Assembly (NCBI GenBank): GCA_001914235.1
Contig: MQUF01000015.1
Coordinates: 1 to 64,000, forward strand
DNA from: Desulfobulbaceae bacterium DB1
GTDB lineage: Bacteria > Desulfobacterota > Desulfobulbia > Desulfobulbales > SURF-16
Length of the DNA stretch: 64,000 nucleotides
Direction: 5' to 3'
A program made the translations under genes and the position numbers. This document shows positions 36,822-46,821 of this stretch, piece after piece (positions within the stretch are counted from its first letter, which is position 1; the number at the start of each line of letters is the position of its first letter). A model generated the notes under the pieces. The model made no database searches. It saw only the letters and a list, made by a program, of their open reading frames with translations, and was not told the origin of the DNA.

Positions 36822-37796
36822 ATGACTACAAGAATCAATGACCCTGCGAAAACAGCCTTTCTTTTTCCCGGTCAGGGCTCCCAGTTTGTCGGCATGGGAA
36901 AGGATTTCCTCGAGCGGAGCAGCGGCGCGCGTGATCTGCTGGCCATGGCCGAGCGGGTAAGCGGTATTCCCCTTGGCAACCTCTGTTTGAACGGGCCCAT
37001 GGAAGAGCTGACCCGAACGCTTCATCTGCAGCCGGCCATGACCGTGCTTAATTTGATCTGTTTGCACGCCTTGCGGGAAAAAGGGATTGATGCCGCCTTT
37101 TTTGCCGGTCACAGCCTGGGAGAATATTCCGCCCTGGCGGCGACCGGGGTGCTGAGTCCGGAAGACACCATGACACTTGTCACGGAACGCGGCAGATTGA
37201 TGGAACGGGAAAGCGGGCTGCATCCGGGGGCCATGAGCGCCATCCTCAAGCTCTCCATCGATCAGGTTGCCGGAATTGTGGAAGAAGCGGCGGGCAAGGG
37301 CGTGGTGGTGGCGGCCAATCATAACTCCGAGCAGCAGATTGTCATTTCCGGCGACCAGGCCGGGGTTGCGGCTGCCTCGGCCCTGGCTGCGGAAAGGGGT
37401 GGGCGGGCCATTGCCCTGCCGGTGAGCGGCGCCTGGCACAGTCCGTTGGTGGCGGATGCCGTGCCGGATTTTGAAAAGGCCATGGCCGGGATCGTTTTCA
37501 ATGAACCCACCGGCACCATTCTGTTTAATGTCACTGCTGCTCCGGCGGCAAATCCGCACGCTATCCGTTCCATCATGAGCCGCCAGATCGCTTCCATGGT
37601 CAAGTGGTATGACACCGTCATGGCCATGCTGGAAGGGGGGGTGACGACATTCGTTGAGGTGGGTCCGAAAAATGTGCTGACCGGTCTGCTGAAAAAGATA
37701 TTGCCCAAGGATCATGGATGCAGTTGCCTGCAGGTGGAGGATTCCGCTTCCCTGCAGGCCTGTGTCGACAGCCTGCGGGGAAAAGAGGCGCATTAA
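36822..37796 (+). CDS. fabD: malonyl CoA-ACP transacylase
   Basis: Transfers malonyl from CoA to acyl carrier protein at the start of fatty acid synthesis. The 324 residues carry FLFPGQGSQFVGMG, the nucleophile motif GHSLGEYSALAA, the catalytic-His region SGAWHSPLV and the end motif VEVGPKNVLTGLL. Ribosome binding site aggaagg. No other fab genes are adjacent; the next gene is ffh, 102 bases downstream. Confidence 0.95.
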   Translation: MTTRINDPAKTAFLFPGQGSQFVGMGKDFLERSSGARDLLAMAERVSGIPLGNLCLNGPMEELTRTLHLQPAMTVLNLICLHALREKGIDAAFFAGHSLGEYSALAATGVLSPEDTMTLVTERGRLMERESGLHPGAMSAILKLSIDQVAGIVEEAAGKGVVVAANHNSEQQIVISGDQAGVAAASALAAERGGRAIALPVSGAWHSPLVADAVPDFEKAMAGIVFNEPTGTILFNVTAAPAANPHAIRSIMSRQIASMVKWYDTVMAMLEGGVTTFVEVGPKNVLTGLLKKILPKDHGCSCLQVEDSASLQACVDSLRGKEAH

Positions 37797-37898
37797 TCGC
37801 TTGACAATCGTTTCATATCCAATTATTTTTCCCCGTTTACGTGTCATATCTGCCGATTTCGCTGCGGCTGAAATCGTATATTTTAGGAAAATAGCTCC

Positions 37899-39260
37899 AT
37901 GTTTGAAAATCTTTCGGACCGCTTGCATAAAGTCTTTAAAGACTTGCGTGGACACGGCAAACTGAATGAAACCAATATTCAGGATGCCATGCGCGAGGTG
38001 CGCATGGCCCTGCTTGAGGCCGATGTCAACTTCAATGTGGTGAAAGAGTTTGTCGCGGCCGTCGGTGACAAGGCTGTGGGGCATGAGGTTCTGGAGAGCC
38101 TTTCTCCGGGACAGCAGGTTGTCAAAATAGTTAATGAGGAATTGATCGCCCTGCTGGGCGGCTCGACTTCTCACCTGGACCTGAAAGGCAAAACTCCGGC
38201 CGTTATCATGATGGTCGGTCTGCAGGGATCCGGAAAGACAACCTCCTCCGGGAAACTTGCCAAGCTTTTAAAGAAGCAGGGAAGGCGCCCCTATCTGGTC
38301 CCGGCCGACGTTTACCGACCCGCCGCCATCGAGCAGTTGCATGTTTTGGGCCGGGCCATCGGTGTGCCGGTGCATCCGTCCCAGACCGATCAAAATCCGG
38401 TAACCATCTGCCGCAATGCGGTAATGGTCGCCATGAACAGCAATTATGACACCCTGCTGATCGATACCGCCGGTCGCCTCCACATCGATCAGGGGTTGAT
38501 GGCGGAACTGGCCGATATCAAGGACGCGGTAACTCCGGCCGAGATACTTTTTGTGGCTGATGCCATGACCGGCCAGGATGCGGTGACTGTTGCCGATAAG
38601 TTCAACAAGGATCTTGCCATCAGCGGCGTCATCCTGACGAAAATGGAAGGTGACGCCAGGGGCGGCGCGGCTCTGTCCATCGCGAAAGTGGCGCAACGGC
38701 CGATAAAGTTTATCGGCACCGGTGAAGATCTTGATGCGCTTGAGATATTTCATCCTGATCGAATGGCTTCGCGGATTCTCGGCATGGGTGATGTTCTCAC
38801 CCTGATTGAAAAGGCCGAAGAGGTTGTTGACAGGAAAAAGGCAGACACCCTTGCCAAGAAAATTCGGAAAAGCACCTTCAGCCTGGAGGATTTTCTCGAT
38901 CAGATTCAGCAGATCAAGAAAATGGGCACCCTGGAGCAGATCATGGGCATGATCCCCGGCCTGAGCCGGATGCGGCAATTGAAGGATATGCCGAAGCCCG
39001 ACGAGAAGGAGTTGGGCAAGGTGGAGGCGATTATCCGTTCAATGACCGCCGAGGAACGGCAGAAGTATCTGATCATCAATGCCAGCCGCAGGACCCGTAT
39101 TGCCAAGGGCAGCGGGACAACGGTGCAGGATGTCAATAAAGTCATCAAAAGCTACAGTGAAATGCTGAAGATGATGAAAAAGATGCAGGGCAAATTCAGC
39201 GGGGTCCCGCTCGCGGATGGGAAAAAACGGAGGAAGAAGCCGAAAGGTTTGTTCCGTTAA
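37899..39260 (+). CDS. ffh: signal recognition particle protein Ffh
   Basis: GTPase of the signal recognition particle that targets membrane proteins. The 453 residues have an N domain, a G domain ([39 protein letters not shown]) and a methionine-rich M domain ([17 protein letters not shown]) for signal-sequence and 4.5S RNA binding. It starts the ffh-rpsP-rimM-trmD-rplS order found in very many bacteria. Confidence 0.97.
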   Translation: MFENLSDRLHKVFKDLRGHGKLNETNIQDAMREVRMALLEADVNFNVVKEFVAAVGDKAVGHEVLESLSPGQQVVKIVNEELIALLGGSTSHLDLKGKTPAVIMMVGLQGSGKTTSSGKLAKLLKKQGRRPYLVPADVYRPAAIEQLHVLGRAIGVPVHPSQTDQNPVTICRNAVMVAMNSNYDTLLIDTAGRLHIDQGLMAELADIKDAVTPAEILFVADAMTGQDAVTVADKFNKDLAISGVILTKMEGDARGGAALSIAKVAQRPIKFIGTGEDLDALEIFHPDRMASRILGMGDVLTLIEKAEEVVDRKKADTLAKKIRKSTFSLEDFLDQIQQIKKMGTLEQIMGMIPGLSRMRQLKDMPKPDEKELGKVEAIIRSMTAEERQKYLIINASRRTRIAKGSGTTVQDVNKVIKSYSEMLKMMKKMQGKFSGVPLADGKKRRKKPKGLFR

Positions 39261-39328
39261 TAATATATTGTAGAGAATACTCGTCAATTCATGATCCCGG
39301 CGCATGCCGGCAAGGAGGATACACGCAT

Positions 39329-39571
39329 ATGGCAGTTCGAATTCGACTCACCAGGATGGGCAGAAAGAAAAAACCTTTCTATCGTATTGTGGTTGCAAAC
39401 TCAGAGGCAAAACGCGATGGAAAGTTTCTTGAGGTCGTGGGTACCTATGATCCGATGCAGGAGCCCGCGGCAATCACCATCCACAAGGAAAAGCTGCAGA
39501 GCTGGCTGGATCAGGGCGCTCAGCCGTCTGAAACCGTGAAGAATCTGTTGAAAAAAGCTGCTTCCGCGTAA
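39329..39571 (+). CDS. rpsP: 30S ribosomal protein S16
   Basis: Small-subunit protein of 80 residues, normal for bS16. The start [20 protein letters not shown] and EVVGTYDP are diagnostic. A strong aaggagg is placed eight bases before the ATG, as expected for a highly expressed gene. It lies between ffh and the KH-domain gene. Confidence 0.97.
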   Translation: MAVRIRLTRMGRKKKPFYRIVVANSEAKRDGKFLEVVGTYDPMQEPAAITIHKEKLQSWLDQGAQPSETVKNLLKKAASA

Positions 39572-39600
39572 TTGTCGGGACTTGATTCAGGTTTCAATCC

Positions 39601-39831
39601 ATGAAAGAACTTGTCGGCTTTGTCGCCACCTCGCTTGTTGATCACCCGGATGCCATCGAGATTAATGAATCGGTGCAGGATGATCTCATCGTAGTTGAAC
39701 TCCGGGTTGCCAAGGATGACCTGGGCAAAATCATCGGCAAGCAGGGACGAACGGCCAGGGCGATCAGGGGAATCTTGACTGCTGCGGCAGGAAAGCTCGA
39801 GAAACGGGCCAGATTGGAAATCATTGAATAG
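39601..39831 (+). CDS. khpA: KH-domain RNA-binding protein KhpA
   Basis: A 76-residue single KH domain ([18 protein letters not shown] holds the G-x-x-G loop). The family (also known as YlqC) binds RNA, in some bacteria as a partner of KhpB/Jag. The position between rpsP and rimM is conserved and supports the assignment. Confidence 0.92.
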   Translation: MKELVGFVATSLVDHPDAIEINESVQDDLIVVELRVAKDDLGKIIGKQGRTARAIRGILTAAAGKLEKRARLEIIE

Positions 39832-39846
39832 CGTCCCTGGGGAAGC

Positions 39847-40398
39847 GTGTTGAGCGGGGAAAAAACAGAGGCATCATTCGATCCATTGGTGCTGGTGGGG
39901 GAAATTGTCAAACCCCACGGCATCAAAGGAGAAGTAAAGGTATTTTGCTATTCCGGCCAACCTGGGAACTTCAGCTCCTGCAAGCGGATTTTGCTGGAGA
40001 CGGATGATTCTGCGGAAAAGACCTCCTATGGTCTGGGTAAAATCCGGAGTCAGGGACAATTTGCCGTCATGGCGCTGACCGGCATCAGCAGTCGGGATGG
40101 GGCCGAAGCATTGACGGGCTGCAAAGTCTGGGTGACCCGAGACGAATTGCCTGATCTTGAGGATGATGAATTTTACTGGCAGGATCTGCAGGGCATGGAA
40201 GTCATCACGCTGCAGGGTCAATCACTGGGCCGGGTAGCGAATCTTCTGGCCACCGGGGCGCATGATATCCTGGTAATTGCCGACCGCGGTAAAGAATATA
40301 TGATTCCGGCGGTGGACCCGTTTTTGGTGGAGATTGATCATGAGCGGCATCGCATTGTTGTTGACGCCCCTGATGGTCTGCTGGAAATCAATGACTGA
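39847..40398 (+). CDS. rimM: ribosome maturation factor RimM
   Basis: Factor that helps 30S head maturation around S19. The 183 residues have the N-terminal RimM barrel (VGEIVKPHGIKGEVKVF) and the C-terminal PRC barrel (FYWQDLQGMEV, YMIPAVDPFLVEID). The GTG start follows ggggaag. The stop overlaps the trmD start (TGATG), so translation is coupled. Confidence 0.95.
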   Translation: MLSGEKTEASFDPLVLVGEIVKPHGIKGEVKVFCYSGQPGNFSSCKRILLETDDSAEKTSYGLGKIRSQGQFAVMALTGISSRDGAEALTGCKVWVTRDELPDLEDDEFYWQDLQGMEVITLQGQSLGRVANLLATGAHDILVIADRGKEYMIPAVDPFLVEIDHERHRIVVDAPDGLLEIND

Positions 40399-41147
40399 TG
40401 CTGTTTCATGTGTTGACGATTTTTCCGGAATTGCTTTCCTCCCCGCTTGAGGAGGGAATAATCCGCCGTGCCCGCAAGGACGGAAAAATTGAGATAATGA
40501 TCACCGATATCCGCGAATTTGCGCTGGATAAGCACACCATGACCGATGACCGTCCCTTTGGCGGCGGGGAAGGGATGGTGATGAAGCCTGAGCCCCTGGC
40601 TGCTGCGATCCGGCAGGCAAGGGACGGTCAGGCCGAGAGCCATGTCGTTCTCCTGTCGCCCCAGGGCAGACGGTATGACCAGAATATAGCCGCCGATCTT
40701 GCCGGGAAAAAAAATATTATTCTGGTCTGTGGCCGTTACGAGGGCGTGGACGAACGAATCCGCGCCAATTTTGTCGATGAAGAGCTTTCCATCGGTGATT
40801 ATATCCTCACCGGCGGAGAACTGGCGGCCATGGTCATCATTGATTCGGTAACCAGGCTGCTGCCCGGAGTGCTTGGCTGTGCCGGGTCCGCCGAATGCGA
40901 CACCTTCAGCCGGGGCGGACTGAAATACCCCCAGTATACGCGGCCGCGGGATTTCGAGGGGCATGAGGTGCCGGATATCCTTTTGTCCGGTGATCACGAA
41001 AAAATCGCCCAGTGGCGTTTTGCTGCAGCTGTTAAAACCACCATGGAGAAGAGGCCGGATCTGCTGGACGCCATGTCTTTTTCCAAAAAGGAATTGAAAC
41101 TTCTGCAAAAATATGGGGTCTGTCTGGATACATCGTGCCGGAAATAG
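40398..41147 (+). CDS. trmD: tRNA (guanine37-N1)-methyltransferase
   Basis: SPOUT-fold enzyme that makes m1G37 next to the anticodon and so protects the reading frame. The 249 residues include RPFGGGEGMVM, VCGRYEGVDERI and the knot segment SIGDYILTGGELAAMVIID. These are standard. It overlaps the next gene by 13 bases. Confidence 0.97.
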   Translation: MLFHVLTIFPELLSSPLEEGIIRRARKDGKIEIMITDIREFALDKHTMTDDRPFGGGEGMVMKPEPLAAAIRQARDGQAESHVVLLSPQGRRYDQNIAADLAGKKNIILVCGRYEGVDERIRANFVDEELSIGDYILTGGELAAMVIIDSVTRLLPGVLGCAGSAECDTFSRGGLKYPQYTRPRDFEGHEVPDILLSGDHEKIAQWRFAAAVKTTMEKRPDLLDAMSFSKKELKLLQKYGVCLDTSCRK

Positions 41148-41725
41148 AACAGGAGCCGCAGGGCGTTGCCGGTCGCGTCGACGTGGCGTTGATTCATTAT
41201 CCGGTATACAATAAAAACCAGGAGATTATAGGCTCGGCAGTCACCAATCTCGATATCCATGATATCGCCAGGGCCTCCAGAACATTCGGGGTGAGTTCGT
41301 TTTATATTGTCACCCCTTACCGGGACCAGCAGAAGCTGGTCGGCGAAATCGTCGGCCACTGGCAGGACGGTTACGGCGCAACCTATAACCGTGATCGCAA
41401 GGAGGCCATGGCCTCAGTCCGGATCATTGATGATTTGCAAAGCCTTTACGGGCTGATTGCCGATGAGGGCCGTCGTCCGCTGGTGGTCGCAACCAGTGCC
41501 AGAACCCACGACAGGACCGTGTCCTATCGCGACATGCGGAGTCGGATTTTTCAGGGCGCGCATGTGCTGCTGCTGTTTGGTACCGCCTGGGGGCTGGCGC
41601 AGGAGGCCTTGACCCGGGTGGATGCCATGCTGCCGCCCATCAGCGGCTATGAGAATTACCGGCATCTTTCGGTTCGATCGGCGGTGTCGATCGTCCTTGA
41701 CAGGTTGCTGGGAAGAGATGAGTAA
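41135..41725 (+). CDS. SPOUT-like RNA methyltransferase (trmD-linked)
   Basis: A 196-residue protein matching, from memory, the RNA_Me_trans family that sits between trmD and rplS in many Desulfobacterota and Aquificae. Its blocks are VALIHYPVYNKN, AVTNLDIHDIARASRTFGV and the knot-like end LLLFGTAWGLAQEAL. It is predicted to use SAM on RNA, but the exact site is unknown to me. The GTG at 41135 lies within trmD; the true start could be slightly further on. Confidence 0.75.
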   Translation: MPEIEQEPQGVAGRVDVALIHYPVYNKNQEIIGSAVTNLDIHDIARASRTFGVSSFYIVTPYRDQQKLVGEIVGHWQDGYGATYNRDRKEAMASVRIIDDLQSLYGLIADEGRRPLVVATSARTHDRTVSYRDMRSRIFQGAHVLLLFGTAWGLAQEALTRVDAMLPPISGYENYRHLSVRSAVSIVLDRLLGRDE

Positions 41726-41885
41726 GAGACGCGGCTGAAGACCGCCAAGAAGAAAAGAAGTATGCAGCATGAACAACCTATAACCGGAGAAGAGTGACAG
41801 CGAAAACAAGGTGATTGATTTCGTGGCATTTTCCAGGTAAAAGATACAATATCAAAGTAAATATACCAAACAGAGAGCGTGCATT

Positions 41886-42233
41886 ATGAACATGTTAGAG
41901 CTGATTGAAAAAGAAAATATGCGTTATGATATTCCGAAATTCCGTACCGGCGACACCATCAGTGTCCACATTCGGATTATCGAAGGAGCCAAGGAAAGGG
42001 TTCAGATCTTCAAGGGCGTCGTTATTGGTCGCAAGGGCGGCACCATGGGTGCCAATTTCACCGTTCGCAAGATTTCCCATGGCGTCGGCGTGGAAAAAAC
42101 CTTTGCCCTCCATTCTCCCCGCATCGACAAAATCGAGCTCAACACCCAGGGCCGGGTTCGTCGTTCCAAGCTGTACTATCTGCGCAATCTGCGCGGCAAG
42201 GCGGCTCGTATCCGGGAGAAAGGCATCAACTAA
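41886..42233 (+). CDS. rplS: 50S ribosomal protein L19
   Basis: Large-subunit protein bL19, 115 residues. The blocks [20 protein letters not shown] and [13 protein letters not shown] and the end [17 protein letters not shown] are diagnostic. A 160-base gap lies upstream, where a promoter or leader could sit; I see no clear boxes. The next gene starts 26 bases on. Confidence 0.97.
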   Translation: MNMLELIEKENMRYDIPKFRTGDTISVHIRIIEGAKERVQIFKGVVIGRKGGTMGANFTVRKISHGVGVEKTFALHSPRIDKIELNTQGRVRRSKLYYLRNLRGKAARIREKGIN

Positions 42234-42258
42234 CATCGCAATTTTCAGCCGGTCGAAA

Positions 42259-42885
42259 ATGGACACCTTTTTTCATGAACGTCATTTGATGAAAAAAGGT
42301 GTTCGTTTTGTTGCCGGAGTCGATGAAGCAGGCAGAGGCCCCCTGGCCGGCCCGGTTGTCGCGGCTGCGGTGATATTGCCGGCTGAATGTGAATACTCCC
42401 TTTTTCAGGACTCAAAAACATTGAGTGAAAAAAAAAGGGAACATCTCTTTGCGATGCTGACCGAAATGGCGGTGCCGATCGGAGTCGGGGTCGCAACCCA
42501 TGCTGAAATCGATGCCGTCAATATCCTGCAGGCCTCTCTGCTGGCCATGAAAAGGGCGGTCCTTGACCTGACGGTCCTGCCTGGATTTCTTCTTGTCGAC
42601 GGGAAATTTCCCGTCCCTCTCCACATCGAGCAAGAGGCGCTTGTCAAGGGAGAGTCGAAAAGCGCTTCCATCGCCGCTGCCTCCATTGTCGCCAAGGTCA
42701 CCCGTGACCGGATCATGATGGACTATCATCGCACATACCCCCAGTATAATTTTCAAAAACACAAAGGTTATCCCACCAGGGAGCATAAAGATCTTTTGCG
42801 CCAGGCGGGTCCCTGCGAAATTCATCGCATGACCTTCAGCGGTGTTCGCGGACTGCCGTTTTCCGGCAGTCAGTGTCGAGAATGA
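42259..42885 (+). CDS. rnhB: ribonuclease HII
   Basis: Removes RNA from RNA-DNA hybrids and single ribonucleotides from DNA. The 208 residues contain the metal-binding acids in GVDEAGRGPLAGPV, LLVDGKFPV and RDRIMMDYH. The frame is open far upstream into rplS, but that extension is an overlap shadow; ATG 42259 gives the usual length. The stop overlaps the start of yraN. Confidence 0.95.
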   Translation: MDTFFHERHLMKKGVRFVAGVDEAGRGPLAGPVVAAAVILPAECEYSLFQDSKTLSEKKREHLFAMLTEMAVPIGVGVATHAEIDAVNILQASLLAMKRAVLDLTVLPGFLLVDGKFPVPLHIEQEALVKGESKSASIAAASIVAKVTRDRIMMDYHRTYPQYNFQKHKGYPTREHKDLLRQAGPCEIHRMTFSGVRGLPFSGSQCRE

Positions 42886-43244
42886 CCTTTCAGCGCCAGT
42901 CATTGGGGAAAAAGGGTGAGGAGATTGCTCGAAAGTTTCTTCGTCGGCAGGGATACACCATTATTGAACACAATTTCCGTACCCGGAACGGGGAAATAGA
43001 TATCATTGCCCGGGAAGGCGCCACCCTGGTTTTTGTCGAGGTGAAAACCCGTTCCGATGCTCGGTTCGGCTCGCCGTTTGAGGCGGTTACCACCCGGAAA
43101 TGCAAAACCATATCGCGCGTCGCCCTTGAATATCTCCTGGCCCACGGCGGACTTGACCAGCCCTGCCGGTTTGATGTTGTATCGGTCCGGCCCGGGGAAA
43201 ATCCCGAGGTTGAGATCGTCCGCAATGCCTTTGAAATAACCTGA
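42882..43244 (+). CDS. yraN: YraN family endonuclease-like protein
   Basis: A 120-residue UPF0102 protein with a restriction-endonuclease-like fold: GEEIARKFLRRQGYTI, then RTRNGEIDIIAREGATLVFVEVKTR, holding the E-x-D and E-V-K catalytic-type residues. The function in cells is poorly known; its link to rnhB is widespread. ATG 42882 overlaps the rnhB stop as ATGA; GTG 42873 is an alternative. Confidence 0.9.
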   Translation: MTFQRQSLGKKGEEIARKFLRRQGYTIIEHNFRTRNGEIDIIAREGATLVFVEVKTRSDARFGSPFEAVTTRKCKTISRVALEYLLAHGGLDQPCRFDVVSVRPGENPEVEIVRNAFEIT

Positions 43245-43253
43245 CGAAAAGAT

Positions 43254-44270
43254 ATGACAAATTTAAAACCGCTTGTCATGACCATGGGCTGCCCGGTCGG
43301 TATCGGACCGGAGTTGATTTTGAAATTTTTTGCCGGTGCCGCTTCCCGGGCAGCCACGGCGCCGGTTGTGGTCATCGGCGATCCGAGCGTGCTCGCCTGG
43401 TGCAGTCGTGTGTTGTCCATTCCCGCCCGGATTGTTCCCTGGCAACCGGGCGAGCCGGTTCACCCCGGGGTCATTGCCGTCCATGCGCCCACGGCCTCAC
43501 CTTTTCTCGATCCGCAATCCCTGGTTTGGGGGCGTCCCGACATTCTGACCGGCAAGGCCATGGCGTGCTGGATAGAGACGGCCGTTGCCCTGGCCCTCGA
43601 AGGTCAGGTGCGCGGAGTGGTGACCTGTCCGATCACCAAAAAGGCATTGTGTGAGGCGGGATATCATTTTCCCGGACATACCGAGATGCTTGCCTCCCTC
43701 TGCCGGTCCGGGAATTATGCCATGATGATGGCCGGGGACAGGCTGAAGGTGACCCTGGTTACCATTCATGTGCCCCTTGCCCGGGTGCCTTCGGCATTAA
43801 CCAGTGACAAGGTGGTGGAGCTGATTGTCATGACCGGCCGTTCGTTGCGGGATGATTTCGCTGTGCCGTCGCCCCGGCTGGCGGTGGCGGCTTTGAACCC
43901 TCACGCCGGAGAAAGCGGTTTGTTCGGCGATGAAGAAGAGCGGATTATCGGCCCGGCAATACGCCGGGCGGCGGAAGAAGGGTGGTTGGTGAGCGGCCCC
44001 TACCCGCCGGACACGGTTTTTCATAAGGCGGCCGGGGGGGCTTTTGACGCCGTGGTCTGCATGTATCATGATCAGGGGCTGATTCCCTTCAAGCTGCTCC
44101 ATTTTGCCGACGGCGTCAATGTCACCATCGGTCTTCCCATTGTCAGGACATCGGTTGATCACGGGACGGCGTATGATATAGCCGGTCAGGGCAAGGCCGA
44201 TCCGTCCAGCCTGATCGCCGCGGTGGCCATGGCGGGAAAAATAGCGGCCAACCGGGAAATAAATCCATGA
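43254..44270 (+). CDS. pdxA: 4-hydroxythreonine-4-phosphate dehydrogenase
   Basis: NAD-dependent enzyme of the DXP-dependent vitamin B6 pathway. The 338 residues start with the block MTMGCPVGIGPELILK and hold the metal-binding His motifs FPGHTEMLA and MYHDQGLIPFKLL and the end RTSVDHGTAYDIAG. Some homologues act on other 4-carbon sugar acids, but the context (housekeeping cluster) favours PdxA. It overlaps the next gene by four bases (ATGA). Confidence 0.93.
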   Translation: MTNLKPLVMTMGCPVGIGPELILKFFAGAASRAATAPVVVIGDPSVLAWCSRVLSIPARIVPWQPGEPVHPGVIAVHAPTASPFLDPQSLVWGRPDILTGKAMACWIETAVALALEGQVRGVVTCPITKKALCEAGYHFPGHTEMLASLCRSGNYAMMMAGDRLKVTLVTIHVPLARVPSALTSDKVVELIVMTGRSLRDDFAVPSPRLAVAALNPHAGESGLFGDEEERIIGPAIRRAAEEGWLVSGPYPPDTVFHKAAGGAFDAVVCMYHDQGLIPFKLLHFADGVNVTIGLPIVRTSVDHGTAYDIAGQGKADPSSLIAAVAMAGKIAANREINP

Positions 44271-44845
44271 GCAAAGGCATTGGACTCTGCGGCAGCCATC
44301 GAACCGGCAAGACGACCTTGGCCGGGATACTTCGTGCAAAGGCCGGCATCGATTTTATCCGGACAACCACCAGTGAGGTTTTTTTCGAGAACGGCCTGGA
44401 TCCCGCAAGTTCCATGGACTTCGCCACCCGCATCTGGATCCAGCTCAAGGTGGTGGCTGCGGCGGAGGCAGCCTGGCAACAGGCAACGGGTCCTTTTGTC
44501 AGCGACAGAACGCCCATTGACATGATGGCCTACACCCTTGCGGATATTCAGGGGAAAACCGGAGCTGATTATCTTCAGCTCGAGGCGTATCTGGATCATT
44601 GTTATGCGATCACCAACAGATTTTTCAGTCGTCTCATCGTGGTGCAGCCGGCGATTCCCCTGGTGCACGAAGAGGGAAAGGCCGCTTTGAACAGAGGCTA
44701 TATGGAGCATCTGAACATGCTTGTCATGGGCCTCTGCTGCGATGCGAGGTTGCACTGCCCGGTTTTGTTCATGCCGCGGGACATCATTGATCTTGATGCC
44801 CGGCTTGCCTTTGTGCTCGACGCCGGTAAGGTCTCAGCGCCATAG
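44267..44845 (+). CDS. NadR-like P-loop kinase/ATPase
   Basis: A 192-residue P-loop protein. Walker A is GLCGSHRTGKTTLA, and VSDRTPIDMMAY recalls the kinase domain of NadR (nicotinamide riboside kinase). LNRGYMEHLNML follows later. This type is often listed as AAA_28. The substrate is unknown. Translation is coupled to pdxA by ATGA, so a role linked to B6 or NAD cofactors is possible but unproven. Confidence 0.62.
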   Translation: MSKGIGLCGSHRTGKTTLAGILRAKAGIDFIRTTTSEVFFENGLDPASSMDFATRIWIQLKVVAAAEAAWQQATGPFVSDRTPIDMMAYTLADIQGKTGADYLQLEAYLDHCYAITNRFFSRLIVVQPAIPLVHEEGKAALNRGYMEHLNMLVMGLCCDARLHCPVLFMPRDIIDLDARLAFVLDAGKVSAP

Positions 44846-45005
44846 CGCGGGGGCTGATTTCGAAAAAAGTCTTTGAAGCGTCCTTTTCGCCATGTGGGAC
44901 ATGTGATCGCTGCTTTGTTGACATAAAGGCTGGAATTCCCTGCCGGTGGATGGTAGAATTATTTTTTTGATTTTTTTTATTACCTTTTCCCTTTTCCTGA
45001 AAAAA

Positions 45006-46820
45006 ATGCTGAAACAAATTTCCGGCCTTATTTCCGCTTGTAAAGAATATACCCTGTCCACCGGCATGGTATGTCTTGCTGTTTTTTTCTTTCTGGCAAA
45101 CAGTTCCTGTTCCGGCGGCAGCCGTCCCGCCGTTGCCGGCGAAGATTTGCCCGCGGCCCATGACGGGGTTGCCGCGGAAATCGAGGCCGGAGTTGAGGCC
45201 GAGCCCGCGGATACGGCCTGTTCCTATTTCTATTTTTTATGGGGATCGGCGGCGGAAGAGGAAGAGAAATATGATGAGGCGCTGGAGGCCTATGAAAAGG
45301 CGCTGGTTTGTGATCCCAATACCGACTATGTCCGTCGTAAGCTTGCGATTCTGCTCATCAACATGGACAAAAAGGAACAGGCCATCGTCATGCTGGAGAA
45401 GATGATAGCCGCCGACCCGCGGAACATGGAAACCCGTGTTCTGCTCGCCAATGTTTTCAGCTCGCTTGAGCGGGTTGCGGAGGCGAAGAAGGTTTATGAG
45501 GAGATTTTGCGGCTCCATCCCGACGATACCCATGCCCTGCTGATGATGGGCGCCCTTCATGCTCGTGACCGGGACTACGGCAAGGCGCAGGAGATGTTGG
45601 AAAAACTGGTGAAGGTGGACGACCGGTCCTATTCCGGTTACAGCTACCTGGCGAAACTGTATCGCGAGCTGCGTTACTTCGATAAGGCCATGGCGGCCTA
45701 TGACAAGGCCCTTTCCCTCAACTGGTCGTCCATGCTCGCTTTGGAAGCGGTGGAGCTCTACGAATACCGGCAGCGCTATGATGAGGCTGCGGCCATTTAT
45801 CGGCGTCTGCTGGAAGAGGATGAGACCAATACCAAGATACGCGGTCGTCTCGCCCGCATCTATCTGGAACAGGGCAAGGTGGATGAGGCGTTGAGTGAAC
45901 TGGAAGAGCTGCGTGACTACTCCGATGACACGGAAATGATCGATCTGGCCATCGGCCGGGTGCTGCTCGATCAGAAAAAATTTCCCGAGGCCGTCGCCCT
46001 GTTTGAAAAAATGCTGAATCAGCCGGAAAATCGGGATGTGGCGCGATCAATGCTGGCGCTGACGTATTATGAGTCCGGGGAAAAGGAAAAGGCCAAAAAA
46101 ATTCTGCGGGAGGTGCCCGCGTCAAGCAAGGATTACGAAAATTCGATTCTGATGCTTGTGCAGATCCTGCTGGATGAAAACGATAAAACGCGCGCGGCCG
46201 AGGTGTTGCGGAACGTCATGGCCGATGAGGAAACCCGGTATCCTTCCTTTTATTATCTTCTCGCCGGCATGATGCGGGAAGAAGGCAAGGTGCAGGAGGG
46301 CAGGGATATTTTTGAAGAGGCCCTGCGGATCTTTGCCGAGTATCCCAAAGTCTGGTTTGAATACGGACTTTACCTTGAGCGCATAGGCGCCCAGGACGAG
46401 GCCCTGGTCAAGATGCAACAGGTTCTGGTTCTTGACCCTGATGATGCTTATGCCCTTAATTATGTCGGTTACACGTGGGCGGATCGGGGAATCAATCTTG
46501 AAAAGGCCTTGGAATATGTCAAAAAGGCGGTGGCGTTGAAACCTGAAGATGGTTTTATCCGTGATTCCCTGGGCTGGGTCTATTACAAGATGGGCGCCTT
46601 TGACGATGCCGTCAGGGAGCTTGAAGCGGCGGTCACCATGCAGCCGGACGACCCGACCATGTTGGAGCATCTTGGCGACGCCTATCAGAAGGCCGGTCAA
46701 TTGGACAAGGCTGTCGGCGCCTATGAAAAGGCCTTGAGCCTCTACAAGGATGACATGAAAAAGGCGCATGCCCTTGCCGAGATTCAGGTTCTGAAAGGCC
46801 GGATCAAGGATAAGAAGTAG
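45006..46820 (+). CDS. exported TPR-repeat (lipo)protein
   Basis: About 604 residues. Near the start a hydrophobic run (MVCLAVFFFLANSSCSGG) looks like a lipoprotein signal with an imperfect lipobox (NSSC). The rest is a row of tetratricopeptide repeats, such as KYDEALEAYEKALVCDPN and FDDAVRELEAAVTMQPDD, extending to the end. The start is uncertain (GTG 44946, ATG 45006 or ATG 45066). It is followed at one base by the DUF4292-like lipoprotein gene. It resembles TPR proteins placed before outer-membrane or EPS genes, but no function can be fixed. Confidence 0.75.
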   Translation: MLKQISGLISACKEYTLSTGMVCLAVFFFLANSSCSGGSRPAVAGEDLPAAHDGVAAEIEAGVEAEPADTACSYFYFLWGSAAEEEEKYDEALEAYEKALVCDPNTDYVRRKLAILLINMDKKEQAIVMLEKMIAADPRNMETRVLLANVFSSLERVAEAKKVYEEILRLHPDDTHALLMMGALHARDRDYGKAQEMLEKLVKVDDRSYSGYSYLAKLYRELRYFDKAMAAYDKALSLNWSSMLALEAVELYEYRQRYDEAAAIYRRLLEEDETNTKIRGRLARIYLEQGKVDEALSELEELRDYSDDTEMIDLAIGRVLLDQKKFPEAVALFEKMLNQPENRDVARSMLALTYYESGEKEKAKKILREVPASSKDYENSILMLVQILLDENDKTRAAEVLRNVMADEETRYPSFYYLLAGMMREEGKVQEGRDIFEEALRIFAEYPKVWFEYGLYLERIGAQDEALVKMQQVLVLDPDDAYALNYVGYTWADRGINLEKALEYVKKAVALKPEDGFIRDSLGWVYYKMGAFDDAVRELEAAVTMQPDDPTMLEHLGDAYQKAGQLDKAVGAYEKALSLYKDDMKKAHALAEIQVLKGRIKDKK

Positions 46821-46821
46821 T

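Noticed and set aside
41905-42258. In-frame extension of rnhB into rplS
   Set aside because: It overlaps a certain ribosomal protein gene in another frame and has no RNase H homology; ATG 42259 gives normal rnhB length.
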